The notes beneath the pieces were generated by a model. It searched no databases. It had not been told where the DNA came from and was given only the letters and a program-made list of their open reading frames with translations. Positions 34,138 through 46,768 of a stretch of DNA of 64,000 bases are shown here, piece by piece. Made by a program: the position numbers and the translations under genes. Numbering within the stretch: position 1 is the stretch's first letter; each line of letters starts with the position of its first letter. The stretch covers positions 806,001 to 870,000 of the forward strand of contig CM065891.1 in the NCBI GenBank assembly GCA_033439255.1, written 5' to 3'. This stretch comes from Hericium rajendrae (lineage: Eukaryota > Basidiomycota > Agaricomycetes > Russulales > Hericiaceae).

Positions 34138-34592
34138 ATACGAGCTGGAGGGCTCTTTGGGTGCGAAGGAGACGAGGCGGAAGAGTTGAGTCAAGGCGCA
34201 AGAGGTGACCACAACTTTAAGTTTTCCCTTCTAGCTCCGCCTGGCGCTTAAGTCACGTGCAGTCCCATTTCCTCCGTACGTCGGTTTCTAAGTTACAAGT
34301 TGAACATCTACCACACCCCAGACCTTGAAGGCGCCGTTGAAGCGCTTGAAGAACAAGTACGATGATTTGCTCTGCTACATGTGAGGTTTTGATCGGGTCG
34401 TTTTGGTTGCTCATCAATTATCTAGGAATGCATCAACCGGCACCAGTCGCTGTCTGCTTCAGGAGATTACGTCCTCGCTATCCTGCTCTTCTATAGTACA
34501 AATGACAGCAGCCCGATATACATCTCTCTTCAATGCGAGCTGATTCTGCGACTAAGTACGTCTGTCACCAAAATTTATCTTGAAGCTGATCG
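34138..34592. other. CPA1 promoter and intergenic region
   Basis: Contains the CPA1 5' leader and promoter next to 34138 on the minus strand, then spacer up to the F-box fragment. No further gene seen. Confidence 0.45.
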
Positions 34593-35282
34593 TTGAGCAT
34601 ATGCAACATGCTGCGCGGAATATTGGCTACTGCTGGACATACACGTTTCGCCCAGTTAGCCATGCCGACTGCCAATGGTAACGGAACTCATGACATGTGT
34701 CGGATGATGGAGCAAAAGCTGGATGCAGTCCGTCTGCTTGCATACACCATGCAGAGGCGCTACAACGCGCTCGCTCCCATCTCCAGGCTGCCTGCCGACA
34801 TCTTGACCAACGTGTTCTCGCCGCTTGCGAATGACACGTGCCTTATGATCTGGGTTACTCACATCTGTCATCATTGGCGCACTCTCGCGTCATCCCGTGT
34901 CGAACAGGGCCTCGCTATGTTTCCTATAGCTGTAGAGCATGAAAGCAGGCAGAATTCCGCAACTGCTGTGTTAGGTTTTCCAGAGCTTTCACGCGTAGAC
35001 TTGAGGATCGGCACGCGATGGACGTTGCAAATCTGGTTTGACATATTCAGCCAGAGTCGCACCGTGACGCACGCGATCATTCTGGGCCGATATGCTGAAT
35101 CGTCTTGTAGAGCACTCGATGATCAGTTGGGGCCCTGTCGTTGTGTATCACGACTTCCACGTCGGCAGCATACCGATCCCCGATCACTTCACGGTGCTGG
35201 AGAGAGGACTGAACCTATAGGCAAACTAAGACGAAGAGGATTGGCGCATCTTGACGAAATTGTGAGACTCGTACAGATTTAA
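34593..35282 (+). pseudogene. Truncated F-box protein gene
   Basis: The frame starts at 34593, with a more family-like start at 34662 (MPTANGNGTH). The F-box reads YNALAPISRLPADILTNVFSPL...VTHICHHWRTLASSRVE. Only about 190-229 residues exist, against 500-600 for intact relatives in this window. After about 35110 the reading loses family character, while another frame reads VVVYHDFHVGSIPIPDHF before a stop at about 35220, which suggests a frameshift followed by a stop. It is either a relic or a very short F-box protein. Confidence 0.6.
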
Positions 35283-35375
35283 ATACAGTACTAATACCTA
35301 TACAATTCATTTAGTGCCCACTATGCGAGGAAAGTCAGCTTATAATCTAAACAGCGCCCAAATCCTTCGCCTCCG

Positions 35376-37933
35376 TCATCCGCACCCACAGTCCTCCCTA
35401 TCCGCATCATCAGTCACGCTGGTAATTTTTTTCTGCGCAGGTATCAAGCGCACCTTCGCATACAGCGTCAAATGCGCCTTGGGCCAGACCTTCTCCACCG
35501 CCGCTCGCCCACCCTTCGTCTTCCAATGTGCGGGCGGATGCGACGACACGGGCTGCGCATCGGGCGCGAGCTCTACGGCCGAGAACGCCTGCAGGAGACG
35601 CACGAGCATGAACGAGACCTCGTTGTATGCGAACTGCTGCCCGAGGCAGATGCGCGGGCCCGCGTTGAAGGGGACGAAGATGAACGGGTTCGGGGTGAGG
35701 TATTTTCCGAGGCGGGCGTCGAGGAAGCGGTCCGGGTCGAATTCGAGGACTGCACGGCGCATGATGTTATTTCGACAGGGGCATTGTGGGGTGGATGGAG
35801 CGTACCGTCTGGGCCCCAGAGATCGGCCCGGCGGTGGATTTGCCAGACGGAGTACAAGCATGGAGTGCCCGCGGGGATGAACCAGGGCCTCGCGCCTGCC
35901 TTGACGGCGGGTATGACGGTGTCCTTGACTGCGGACCTACGATCAAATGACTATGAGCAATTTCCGTCTTTCAGTGTTGAGAGAAATATAAGGACTACCT
36001 CATATTCACAGGGCTAACGGAAACAACAAGAATCAAACATGAATTCTGGGACGAGCATGCTCTAGGGAACGAGACTTACACGGCAGGGAATAACCGCAGT
36101 GTTTCTAACAAGCAGCTAGGTTAGAAGCTTTACTGGACAGCAGAAGCGGCATACCGTTGATAACTGCCCTCAGATACTTCATACCCCGCAGCTCTTCGAT
36201 GGTAGGGCTTCGATCACTGCCAACAGCGGATAAGATCTCCTCACGAAGACGAGCCATGGCATTTGGATGCTGAGAGAGCAAGTAAAGACAGAATGTCAAC
36301 GTCGTTGCTGTCTATAATCAAGTCGATCATTGAGCACGTTCAGGGCGCATGACTATATAAATCCAAACATACCGTATCACGACCAGCTATCATGATATTC
36401 AGCGTCTCATCCTTGAGGATGTTGTAGTCTAAACATTTCGATCAGCCATAAGCTCCCTCCAATCCAAACGGCACACACCTTGCGTCAACCGCGCCATATG
36501 CTCCAACAACGACTCGTCCTCCCGGCCCAGATCGCCCGCGCCCTTATTCTTCTGTACCACCTCCGTAATAATAGGCTGCAAATATCCGTCAATGATGCGC
36601 ATCTGGTCCTCGGTGCTGTCCTTCCAGAATTCTAACAGCCGCCAATAATTGCCCCCGCGCACACGGTGTGAGGCCTTCTCCTGCGCCTGCGCGAACGCCT
36701 GCAGGAAGCGGTTCGCGGGGTGGCTCGCGGTGAGTGCGTTGGAGGCTGCGGCGGGCGTGTTCTCGGGGTATGGGAGACCGGCGGAGAGGGACTTGACGTC
36801 GTGGCCGAAGAGGAACTCGGTCGCGGAGTCCAGGGTAAACCGCGCAACGAGGTCCTAGTGACGAGCGAAGTCGAGAATTAGGGTTTGTGACTGGGAGACC
36901 CGGGAAGAATGTGCGGACCTGGAAGTCGATGGCGTAGCCTGCGCGGAGGCGCTCTTTGGCCTGGACGATCATGTCTTCGGCATGTCTGTTGAAGATCTCG
37001 AAATGGCTGATGCGGTCCTTGTTGAAATATGGACGCGTCATGCCGCGGTGGAATCTGAGGTGAGAGTCAGCAGGAAGGGATCGTCGGTGACGGACTGAAA
37101 TCTCACTTCCACATTTCGCCTGGTAGGAGATTAATGAAAATTCATGGTCAACGAAGCCGATTGAGGAGAATGCCATACATATTTACCATCTGAGTTGAAC
37201 ACGCCGGTGCCTAGCACCGTTCCAAGCTGCTCATGGAAGAGTTTGCCTATGATCCATGGTGCTCAGCAGCCTGCATATGAGGCTAGGAAGGCATGGTTTA
37301 CTAGCCTTTTTCAAAACTTGCAAACTCTGTAGCCAAAAATGCCTGACTCCTTGTCAGCAAAAAATCAGGAAAACTCATAGAAATTACAAACTTTGACATG
37401 CTGAGGCTCATTACTCACGACCTATAAGCCTCCTGTAAAGATCTAACACATGCAACATGAAATACTAAGTCACATACCCGTCTGGAGAACAGAACGTCGA
37501 GACTGTAGGTATGACCCTCCTGTTCAGTGAACTTGGCCATATCACTGCCTGTCAAGGCGAACCTAAATCAGTCAACCCGTGCAGACTAAGACAAGGGTGC
37601 AAGAATATCATTACCGAGATATCCAGAGAGGTCAGTATCTATAATCTCTGCCAAGAGGTCAGTGCCGCCTAGTTTCTTCGATGGTACAGTCGGTGGCAGG
37701 ACGGCGCCGTGTTTTCTCGCACGGTAAAACATGGTCCAATACTCGCCATACCTGTACGCGAAGAAAGTGATAGGGAACAGCAACAAGAAAAGGGGCACTT
37801 GGATCCAGTAAGATGGGGTTATATTGAAGCCGAGTTTGAGCGCAGAGACGAGGGCGATGAAAGTCGCCGTAGGTGGAAGGACCGCAGTCGGGAGTTTCTT
37901 CGCAATGAGCACAAAGCCTGGTGGAAAGGCCAT
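35376..37933 (-). CDS. Cytochrome P450, CYP63-like
   Basis: A membrane-bound P450 of the Agaricomycete CYP63-related group, split by about ten introns. The N-terminus [15 protein letters not shown] has the Pro-rich start, and a span ([15 protein letters not shown]) anchors it to the ER. Later exons give the I-helix [16 protein letters not shown] (about 36390), the K-helix ETLRLF (about 36090, ExxR), PDRF-type EFDPDRF (about 35740), and the heme ligand loop [17 protein letters not shown] (about 35650), with the Cys in FxxGxRxCxG. All key residues are present, so it is likely active. Family members oxidise hydrocarbons, aromatics or wood extractives. The substrate here is unknown. I compared with CYP63 from memory of the motifs, so the subfamily is tentative. 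Confidence 0.85.
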
Positions 37934-38860
37934 GGTTGTTTTATGTAGTACGATTAGAGACGAGCAACTTGAAGCCTGTTGACATCACCTCACCGACCGA
38001 TGTTTAATTATGTGCAAACGAGAATCAGGGGCGAACGACGATCCTCCTTCCTTCGCCCAATGCCCGCGCCGGTTTGAAGCCGAGCCGAGAGTTCCTGGGC
38101 CCGCAGATCAGCGCAGACGTACTCGAGCCTGGAGCCATCTCATGAGAACAACAAAGATCATAGGACCTCCAAAAATGGAGCGGCGGCGATGCCACGCGTG
38201 CTAAGACGCGCAGTCATCAAGGCAATGTGATGCAAGATGGAAGACAAGAAGCAGTAACCTCGAGCAAACACTTTGCTGAGCCCTCGAGCGAGCTCGAGGG
38301 ACTGCTGTGGGTGTTATCACGCCATCTCTCTCCCGCCTCAAAAGGAAGGCGTGTTATACGGTCGCTTTGGAGACTGGTTTTGGGTGTCGATTAGATGCCA
38401 ACTCCACATGGAGATTAGACTGGTGACCAGTCTCTAGTACACAACGTGGCGGGAAGGGTTGTATATAGAGACTGGTTATCGCGACATCGGGAAAGAACTC
38501 CTCCCTCGCGTCCATCGGGCTCACGGGCTCCGCGGAAAAACTTCGAGTCAGGAAAGTACACGCACCATATTCCATCCATTACATCGAGCTTGAGCCCTAC
38601 TAGTTAAATGCTGTGGTATTCTGTTTCCAGTCGCTGTGGAACTGTGTGCAGAACGTGCAAGCTTGCAATAAAGCTGCAATGAAGTCGACGAGGTCGAACT
38701 GAGCGTGGGAAACATATAACATCCAATAGTGGTAATCATGCTTACGACATGACAAGCGCAACGGTACCACGCCCAGCTCCAGCCTCTCGACGACCGCGAG
38801 ACTGGCCGTACCAGTTTCCCTGACATTCGTCCTTCATACTCGGTACCATATTGAATGTCC
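37934..38860. other. Intergenic, with a short palindrome
   Basis: Shared upstream region of the P450 (minus) and the BSD-domain gene (plus). CCCTCGAGCGAGCTCGAGGG at 38281-38300 is an 8-bp stem with a 4-base loop. No gene seen. Confidence 0.5.
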
Positions 38861-40385
38861 ATGAACTTCTTCGACGCCACGTATGAGCCGACAGGCGCGG
38901 TGACTCCACCTCGCGAGTCGGGTCACACACGCCAACAGAGCCTGAATGAGGAGGTAACAGAGGTGATCGGGCAGCTGGGAAAGTTTTGGGGAGGATTCAG
39001 GAAGCAGGTATGGCCAATCTAGGTTATATGTAACTTGCTCTTACAGGAAACGAATCCAGAGCCAAGATGCGCTGCAAGCTGCGCGCAAAGACCTTGGAGG
39101 ATACGTCGAGCAGGCTCAGAAGGAGCTGTCCAAGCTCACCGTAACAGAAGTCTCAACAGACACTGCCTCGGGCAGCACAGCTCGTGAAGCTCGATCTGGC
39201 TCAGAAGAAGACCATTCTTCAGCATCGACGTCCATGTCGGGCTCGGCGACCCTCGCAGGACACGATCAGCCAGAAGCACAGCCATCCGCCTCCTCGCAAT
39301 CCCTCTTCACCCGCCTGCAGTCCTCTCTCCCCCCGGACCTCCTGACCAAAGTGCAGAACTCGCTTCCCGAGACGATCCGCTCCGCGCCCGAGCGCGTCGA
39401 CCTGACGACACTGCGCACGACCCTTCAGAACGTGCGCGTGCAGGACGCCACCGCGCGCGGCGAGGAGCTTCTCCGCGGCGCACAGGACTTCCTGCGCGAT
39501 GCCGTGCGCGTCGTGCCGCCGTCCGAGGAGGGCGCCGCGGGCGTGACGTGGGATGGCTCGGATATCTGGGCGATGCCGGTGGCGTCCGGGTCGGGCGCGG
39601 AGACGCCGCGGTCGGATGGCGTGAAGACGCGCGAGGGGAGTGCGGGGCCGAGGCGCAGTGGCGAGGGGCGGGCGATTGCGACGCGGAAGGAATCGCTTTT
39701 GAGGGCGGTGAGGACTAACCCGGAGATTTTGAGGGTGGATCCGGCGGGTGAGAAGAGCTCGAGCGAGGCGTTTGGTGCGTGGGTGGAGGCGGAAGTTGAT
39801 GTGAAGGAAGATGGCATTACAGGCGAGGAGTGGAAAGGTAGGATAGCGAAGGAGATGGAAGAGGAGGGCGAGCAGTTAAATGTCACGCGAGATGCTTTGG
39901 GTACGTGTTTTATTCGTCTTCGATTGACCCTACAGGAAGTCTAACCTGACGTTCCATGTATCAGTACCTTCTGATATGACAGAAGATGTCTTCTGGCTGC
40001 GATACTTCTTCCGCATTCATCAAATCGAACAAGAGGAAGAACGGCGAAAGGCTTTGCTGCAAGGTATACCCCTTGATCAGCACATCCTTGTCTTACTCAT
40101 GTGTTCCCAGGTGTCCAGCAGGATGACGACTTCACTTGGGAAGACGATGAAGACGAAGCAACTTCCCCCACCGCAACTCTGACATCGCGTGCGATCCCTG
40201 CGCCGGCCCAACCTCAGGCTGGTCACGCATCCGCTCCCGCCTCGCACCCTGCAACGCCGGGCTCCACCAGCCCGCCGCCCAGCAGCGAAGACAGCTACGA
40301 CGTGGTTTCTTCTGCTTCAGGCCGGGTCAGCGAGGCCAAAGTGCAGGACCAGGAAGACGACAGCGCAGAGAGCGATTGGGAGTGA
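38861..40385 (+). CDS. BSD-domain protein
   Basis: Four exons (38861-39007, 39060-39900, 39965-40063, 40111-40385) sum to 1362 nt, 453 residues. The start is MNFFDATYEPTGAV. A helical N-terminal region (VTEVIGQLGKFWGGFRKQ, LGGYVEQAQKELSKL) is followed by Ser/Ala/Arg-rich linker sequence. Then the BSD domain ends with the diagnostic FWLRYFFRIHQIEQEE (about residues 335-355). The C-terminus is acidic and Pro-rich (WEDDEDE, EDDSAESDWE). BSD domains occur in TFIIH p62 and in DOS2/synapse-associated proteins; this layout fits the fungal DOS2-like type. The exact role is unknown. Confidence 0.88.
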
Positions 40386-40648
40386 TTCATATAATGTTTC
40401 GATTGTCCAGTTTCATTGTATACATATCCCATTCCTGTCCTATCCGCCGTTGATTGTACTGATACAGCATGTAGAGTGATATCTCATTTCCTGACGAAGA
40501 CTGAGAGCCGCGAGCTACATTTGGCTGAGCCTTCTCATTCGCGAAGCTGTCACATCTAAGTTAAAAGATGAAAAGAGCAGCCTCTGAAGCCTCTGAAGCC
40601 TTCTCGCGAATCATCTGTGGTCTGAAGTTCCCACATGAATCATTCGCC

Positions 40649-41026
40649 CTAGAAAGACTGGACCCAACCAGCCATTGGTGTATGTGGTTTAGCAGGCCCG
40701 CGATCACTATCACGCTCATAGAGTGCAGATAATGAGCTCATGGGCGCTGTGCTCGCGTCTAGAAAATACGTGTCCTCCTCCCATTTGTCTCTATAAACAA
40801 TCCTTGACACGTTTATGATGCTATCGTCCTCGTTCACCGCGTTTGCACTGCACGAAAGACAAGGGAGGCAAACCTTGGTTACCTCATAAGGAAAGAGAAT
40901 GATATGGGCCCTTTTGAGTCCGCCGGCCATCAGCTGCGCCATTCGTTCCACCTCAACAAAAAGTGCCTGCTGGCCACCACGAGCGCCCCTCGCGGCTCTT
41001 GCCAACCTACCCGTGCTGGTGTACAT
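40649..41026 (-). CDS. Small hypothetical protein, 125 residues
   Basis: One uninterrupted frame, MYTSTGRLARAARGARGG at the start and TPMAGWVQSF at the end. The Arg/Ala-rich, acid-free start could be a mitochondrial targeting peptide. The middle reads RAHIILFPYEVTK and EDDSIINVSRIVYRDKWEED. I do not recognise it. It lies head to head with the gene starting at 41089, only 62 bp between the ATGs, and tail to tail with the BSD gene. The frame reads well to its end, but a chance ORF in GC-rich promoter sequence is possible for the N-terminal third. Confidence 0.45.
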   Translation of the reverse strand: MYTSTGRLARAARGARGGQQALFVEVERMAQLMAGGLKRAHIILFPYEVTKVCLPCLSCSANAVNEDDSIINVSRIVYRDKWEEDTYFLDASTAPMSSLSALYERDSDRGPAKPHTPMAGWVQSF

Positions 41027-41088
41027 ATTTCGCTATCTAGAGCGACATACGCAGGTCTCACCGACCGCGCAAAGCTGGCGCCGACGCT

Positions 41089-43439
41089 ATGGATGACCGC
41101 GCGAAGGTTCAAGGCCGCCTCGCGCGCATGCTCGTGCCCGACGTGCTCGTCAACGGGCTGCGGCTGTTCTGGGTGACGCTGGTGATATGGGGCGAGATCG
41201 GGCTCTTCTTCTTCAGTCTGTCGGACTGCCGGTGGCCGGACAGGGCGTTCAGAAGCGTGCGTGGTCCTTCCCACCTCTTCATCCGTCGAAAGCTCCACTC
41301 GCGCGCGGCGAATGGCGCGCTGTATGGGGTCTCGGTGGTGTATTGACGGCATGCTCTTGGTCTGCAGATATCGAAGGCGACGCCTGCTCACGTACTTTTG
41401 ATCGCTGATCCTCAACTCCTGCCCCCTTTGTCCACGCGCACATGGGCGCAGGTCTTCCGAGATATCTATCTCCACAAGTCGTGGTCCGCCGTACGGCACC
41501 TCCGCCCGAACGCAGTCCTGTTCCTCGGCGACATGCTTGCGGCTGGTGGGAGCTATAGGGACGATGAAGGGTGAGTGCTGCCCGACTATACGCGCTTTGT
41601 GCCCTCGGTGTGCGCCCGCATAAAGTATGTGTTCAATTTATCAATGCGTGCTGCTTGCAGGTATACTGCGTATGTCAGGAAGTTCAAAGATACCTTTACG
41701 ATTGATCCTGGGGTCGAGGTGCATTATCTCCCGGGGAACAGCGATGTCGGGTACGTAGACACGTCCTGTGCAGCTATCACTTCGTCTCAAGGACGGAATC
41801 AGCCTTGGCGCGTCCAACTCGTTCACGAAGCGCGTCCGACATCGGTATCAAGCGTACTTCGGATCGGTCAATCAGCATCTCTCCATTGCGAATCATTCGC
41901 TCGTCCTCTTAGATGCCCCGGGTCTGGTGGACGAAGACTACTTGCGCGCAGGACGAGGTGTGTCATTCGAGGATTGGCCACCTGTCAAAGATGGGCCGAT
42001 TGAGTTTGTCAAGACTCTCACATCCGGTTTGTTCCTCTGTTTTCCGACGACACTGTTGACTAGTATATTGACTGGATTTTGCAGAGGTTCGGACCGATCC
42101 TGTGATACTCTTTAGTCACATCCCGCTCCATCGCGCTGAGTCCAGAAAGTGCGGACCTCTACGCGAGAAGGGAACGATCCGACGTGGTGTCGGCCATGGT
42201 TGGCAGAGCACGCTAGGGAAGCAAACATCAAGATTCCTTCTTGACAGTCTACATCCTGTCCTTGTTTTCAGGTAAGTACTGATGACCTTTGCTATCAACC
42301 GGGCTTAACACCAAATACAATTATTCAGTGCAGACGATAGAGACTACTGCGACATCACGCACACCTTGCACGACAACCCGAGCACTCCAATTCATGAGAT
42401 TACCGTCAAGTCTTTCTCGCCTACCCGGCACATCACGCGGCCTGGGCTGCAGCTGCTTTCTCTCCTCCCCACCTCTGATGAGATCATATCGGAAGCCAAC
42501 TCGACCACACCCAGACACGCGCACAATCCTTGTCTCCTGCCATCGCCAAATAGCCCCCTCGCCGGCCTCTACACGCCTTTCTTCTTCCTGTCATTGCTGC
42601 TGCTCCTGATCTCCCATTACCGGCGCACCAGGCGCGACACACCCAAACTCCGTTCCCCGACCCTGCGTCTCTCGCCCACCCCAACCACCGTCTCACCAAC
42701 CCCGCCCTCGCCCTACTCATCCTCCTCGACCTACGCCTACTCCAACAAACCGCCGCACTCGCCCGGCGCGCCGCTCATCCGCACGCCCAGCCAGACCGCG
42801 TACTTCGACCTCCCCGCGAACAACGAGCGCTCGGTCGTCGGCGCCGGCGGCCTGCGCACGCCGCGCACACCATGGACGCCGTGGACGCCGCAGTCCGCAG
42901 GCATGAGCGTCGGCCCAGACGACGACGTCGAGGCGGAGAGCGGCGACGCCGAGCGCACGCAGCTCGCGCCGTCGCTGCGCGGTGCGCGCAGTCCGCGCGT
43001 CAGCAGCCCGTGGGTCGTCGGCGCGGCGGGCAACGAGGACGAGGAGGGCGAGGAGGGCGAGGGCGAGTACGTGTATGTCGGGCGGAAGGACGAGGTCGTG
43101 AAGGTCAGCGAGATCACGCGTCCGCCGGGGCGTGGCGCGGAGAGGGTGGACAAGGCGCGGCGGCGGCGGTGTGCGTGGGAGTACGTGTTCTCGCTGCGTG
43201 GGCGGCGGCGGCGCATTGTCTTGGGCATGCCGGCGTGGGCGCAGAGGGCTGTTGTGCTCGTGGCGCAGGTGTTGAGGCTGGATCGGCTCGTGGCGCGGGT
43301 TACGGGCGAGGACGTCGGGAAGAAGGTGAGGACGCGCAGGGAGGCGCGGGGTGTGTGGGCGGCGCTGTGGAGGGATGCAGTGAGGGTGGGGTGGCCTGCG
43401 GGGGCGGTGTGGGCTGTGATCTGTTGGTGTTACTCTTAG
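41089..43439 (+). CDS. CDC1/TED1-type metallophosphoesterase paralogue lacking catalytic histidines
   Basis: Six exons (41089-41256, 41368-41570, 41661-41750, 41803-42026, 42085-42271, 42329-43439) sum to 1983 nt, 660 residues. Fold and order match the paralogue at 18100-19880: N-terminal span WVTLVIWGEIGLFFFSL, LLIADPQ, LFLGDMLAAG, then LPGNSDVG where the active enzyme has GNHD, LFSHIPL, and SADDRDYC where the paralogue has SGDDHDYC. Two metal/active-site histidines are therefore Ser and Arg. A membrane span (FFFLSLLLLLISH) and a long Ser/Pro/Arg-rich tail of about 220 residues follow, longer than in the paralogue. The frame is intact, so it is not a plain pseudogene; a non-catalytic role is inferred. 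Confidence 0.85.
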
Positions 43440-44084
43440 ACTTTGCCTTAGGATCGGACTGTTGGTAACAATACGCGGACTACTACTATAACCCTCAATC
43501 AGACTGTTATTTCTATCTAGACATTAGACAGGATTTCATTCCAGCAGTTTTCAGATCGATAGGCCCCGCGTACTGATTTACCTCACAAGCGAATCGAAGC
43601 GGAGCCTGTGATGTAAAGGAAGGTGCCACCTGGAATTATGTCGCCGCTCGAAAAATCCTCGCATGCTGGGCTACGGCAAGCCACCGGCTGATGGATTTAC
43701 GTACCCCGCAACCTCCGCATAAGCGAACAATTCCGCGTCGGGGGTCTATCGATCTGAAAACTGCTGTCACAATCAGACTTGTTATCTGTAGTACCGAGTT
43801 TTCATCTTTTCATCTTGTCTCACGGAATTCCAAGTAATGTTGTAATTCAGGCAGATGGGATGAGGGAAAATGTCATAGAGCGGTATCTGCATGGGGATGG
43901 ACAAAGCATAGGTGAAAGAAGGGAGTACATGCATAGAGCATAAAAGTCGCATAAGGCCGTCTATAATGTGAGAATGGCTCGCAGAGCCTCTCGCGCACCA
44001 TACAGCTGATAAATACCCACCGGACCGACATCACCCCAGACGCGATCTGCGAGAGCTCCTACTGTCTATTACTATTCCTCCTCA
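43440..44084. other. Intergenic between convergent genes
   Basis: 3' flanks of the metallophosphoesterase paralogue and of the coiled-coil gene. Moderately AT-rich, no gene seen. Confidence 0.5.
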
Positions 44085-45438
44085 TCACGTTGACTTCTTG
44101 GCCTTGCTCTTCTTGCTCTTTTTCTTACCACTGGATGGTCGCGCAACGGGCCCGTTACCGTTAGTAGTGGGCGCAGCAGCGCTCGCGGCACTAGCCGCGG
44201 AAGAACCTGTTCCATTCGCGCCGCCGAATCCCGCACCATACCCTGCATCGAAGACCACGCTCGGCGTAGAGGAGCGAGACGGGGAGAATGGGATTTCGCG
44301 TCCAGGAAATGTCGGCCGGGCCGGCTCGTCCGTCTCGGAGGGGAGGGTCGGCGAGGGCGCCATGCGGGGCGAGGGCGGCGTGTGGGGCGCCGGGGACGAT
44401 ACCTGGAACGGCCACCCGAGGCCGGGCTTGAGGCCGACGGACTCCCTGGGAGGCGACTCGGGCGCGGCGCTGCCGCTCCAGGGCCAGCTGGGCTGCAGGC
44501 GCACGGCGGACTTTGGAGGGGAGTCGGGCCAGTCGTCGACCACGCGGCCTGCGGGAGGCGGCGGGGATGGGGTGCGTGGCTTCGCTGGCACTTCGGACTG
44601 CGAGGAGAACGAGTGCATGGAGAGGGCAGAGCCGTTGACGCCGGGCGTGCTGGACCGGCTGAAAGGCTCCGATTCTTCCCAGTGCACAGCTGGACGTGCG
44701 GGGCTGGGGGCGCGCTCGGCGGCCATGCTGTTGAAGTTGAACGACGGTGCCACGGGGGTAACGGGCGTCATCGCCTGCGCTTCCACCTGAGGGGAAGGTG
44801 GCTTGGTGAATGCATCTGCCTTCGCCTGCGCAAGGAGAGTCAGTGTCAACCTCACGGTATTACAAGCAAACAAAGAACGTACGTCTACCTGAGCCTCGTC
44901 ATCCAGGCTCTTCACGAGATCCTGCATTTCCGCAATGCTCCTAGAGGTGTCGCTGAAAAGGTCCTCGATGCCGTGCCGCAGCTCAGCGTCCCGCTCCTCG
45001 TTCTGGAGCAGCATCCGCACGACATCCTCGCGCAAGCGTGCGCTGACTTCCTCGCGCTCCGACAACATCGCCCTTAACGCCTTCTCCGTACCCTCCTGGC
45101 GGTCCGACAGGCGCACGAGGGCGGAAGCCAGCATGCGGTTCTGGGAGGCGTGATGGGCTTGACGAGCTGCGTAGGTCTGGACGGTCACCTCCATCGCGGC
45201 CTTCTCGTCAGAGAGCTTGCCGATGAGGCCGTTCATGGTCTCGTGCATGCGCATGGCGTTCTCTGCGAGGGAGCTCAGCTCAGCAAGGGCTCCGAGCGAG
45301 GTGGCGGCGTCCATGGAGGATGGAGTCGTGACGATGCCTGGAAGCATGCCGTTTATAGCGACGTGCCCTGCAGAACGCGAGCAGGACGAATCAGTGCCAG
45401 TTCGAATGAAAGCTATCCGCTGCACACTCACTTATCAT
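44085..45438 (-). CDS. Coiled-coil protein with Pro/Ser-rich region and basic tail
   Basis: Three exons (45438-45432, 45367-44889, 44825-44085) sum to 1227 nt, 408 residues. The first exon is only ATGATAA. Residues about 15-165 are helical coiled coil (LAELSSLAENAMRMHETM, ALRAMLSEREEVSARLRED). Then comes a Pro/Ser-rich disordered region with SPP/TPP motifs, and the end is strongly basic (GKKKSKKSKAKKST). I do not recognise a named family. The arrangement of N-terminal helices, a tiny first exon and a disordered tail is like the ZZ-finger gene at 62390, but sequence similarity is not clear. A scaffold role is possible. Confidence 0.8.
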
Positions 45439-46768
45439 AACGATTAAATGAAGAGATGTGTCTCCGTCTTACAAGACGAGAGGTGGGAGACGGATAAATC
45501 GCACCTCTAGCTGCGCGCGTCTTATAGGATGCCCTAGAACCACGAGGAGCCACGGGTTTGCGGTGGATGTCCGCCTCCAGGTCAACACGGTCAACACGAC
45601 TTGTCGCTTCCGACACATGCCAGACCACGGCTGTATGAACACCACGCAGCGGAGAAGCCGTGCATGGGGGCGTTGGCTGGCCATGAGGGAAACCTTGCGA
45701 GTGAAGCTAGTGAAGGGAAGAGAGATATGTCACCTAGATGGGTTGCACGCGACGCCGCGCCACGCTCACCGCAATACAGCCTCAGAGCTGAGCCTGGAAC
45801 ATCGTATCTCAGATATCACAATCATGCTGAAAACGTACGGATCGGGGAGGTGCAAGTCGCAAGAGCGACAAAATTAAAAGCTTGCGCCCACGGCACGGCA
45901 TCGCGTCAGGCTTCTTGCTCTGCTGACGAGAATCAAAGCCATCATCCCTAGAGACGTATTCCCGACGATTGTACGCCAACGTTTCATTCATCCAGCTAGA
46001 GGCCTAGCCGGAGCAACGAGGTATACTTATCCTACTCGCGCGTGTGCCGCCGCGTGTGCTGCGGCCGCTTCAGTAGAATTAAGTTCGGGGGTTGAGTCTG
46101 CCAGGACGATATCAATAAAAGACGACTCTTCAGAGAAGAGACTTGTATTCTGAGACCTTACAAAGTCGTGTTGACAGGATGCACCGATCGCTGCAGCTTG
46201 CTCATGTCTGAATTGCATGAAGAATTGCAAAAGATACCACAGTTCCTTCCTTCCGAACACGCAAAATCTGGGATAAGCGCCCATCCTCGGCCGAGGCCGA
46301 CCACGACGGTCGAGTCGGCGTTCAATTAGTCTCCGTAGATGATGACTCAACAATCGTGCCTCAGGATCGTTTACGTTCAATTTCTCTATCGTCTGCTGCA
46401 AACTTCAAGCTTCAAGCTGAGCAGAAACAGCTAGGCTCCTGAAGCAAATCCCGTGATCAAGTGCGTAGCGTAACAACGCCAAGAGGTACATTCCCGGGGT
46501 CTAAGTGACGAAGTCGCACAGACCTCTCAGCGCCGTAGGCTCTGGCTAGATTCAACGCCGCCATTCTTCGTCTTGTTTTCGGCGGTGAGTTTGGTTCAGT
46601 TCGAGCGTGACCGTTGAAGTCGGGGCTGAATCTCATATCTCATGAATCAGTAACATTCAAGCTCGACTGAAGCTAGCTGCCTTGTCTTCTGTCTGCGGAT
46701 TTTGACCATAGGAAGCCCTGGAGAATCGTCTTCTATCTGGTAATTTATCTTTTGTCTATTTCAAAAAA
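45439..46768. other. Intergenic; second half is the left edge of a tandem duplication
   Basis: Bases from about 46085 to 46768 align with about 48790-49395. Shared pieces include GTTCAATTTCTCTA...CTGCTGCAAA (46376-46400 and 49011-49033), GTGACGAAGTC (46505 and 49160) and GATTCAACGCCGCCATTCTT (46551 and 49211). So the upstream region of the first F-box gene was duplicated with it. No other gene seen. Confidence 0.6.

Noticed and set aside
44098-45077. Plus-strand ORFs opposite the coiled-coil gene at 44085-45438
   Set aside because: Shadow frames of a GC-rich Pro/Ser coding region; the minus-strand model has consistent introns and a 1227-nt frame.
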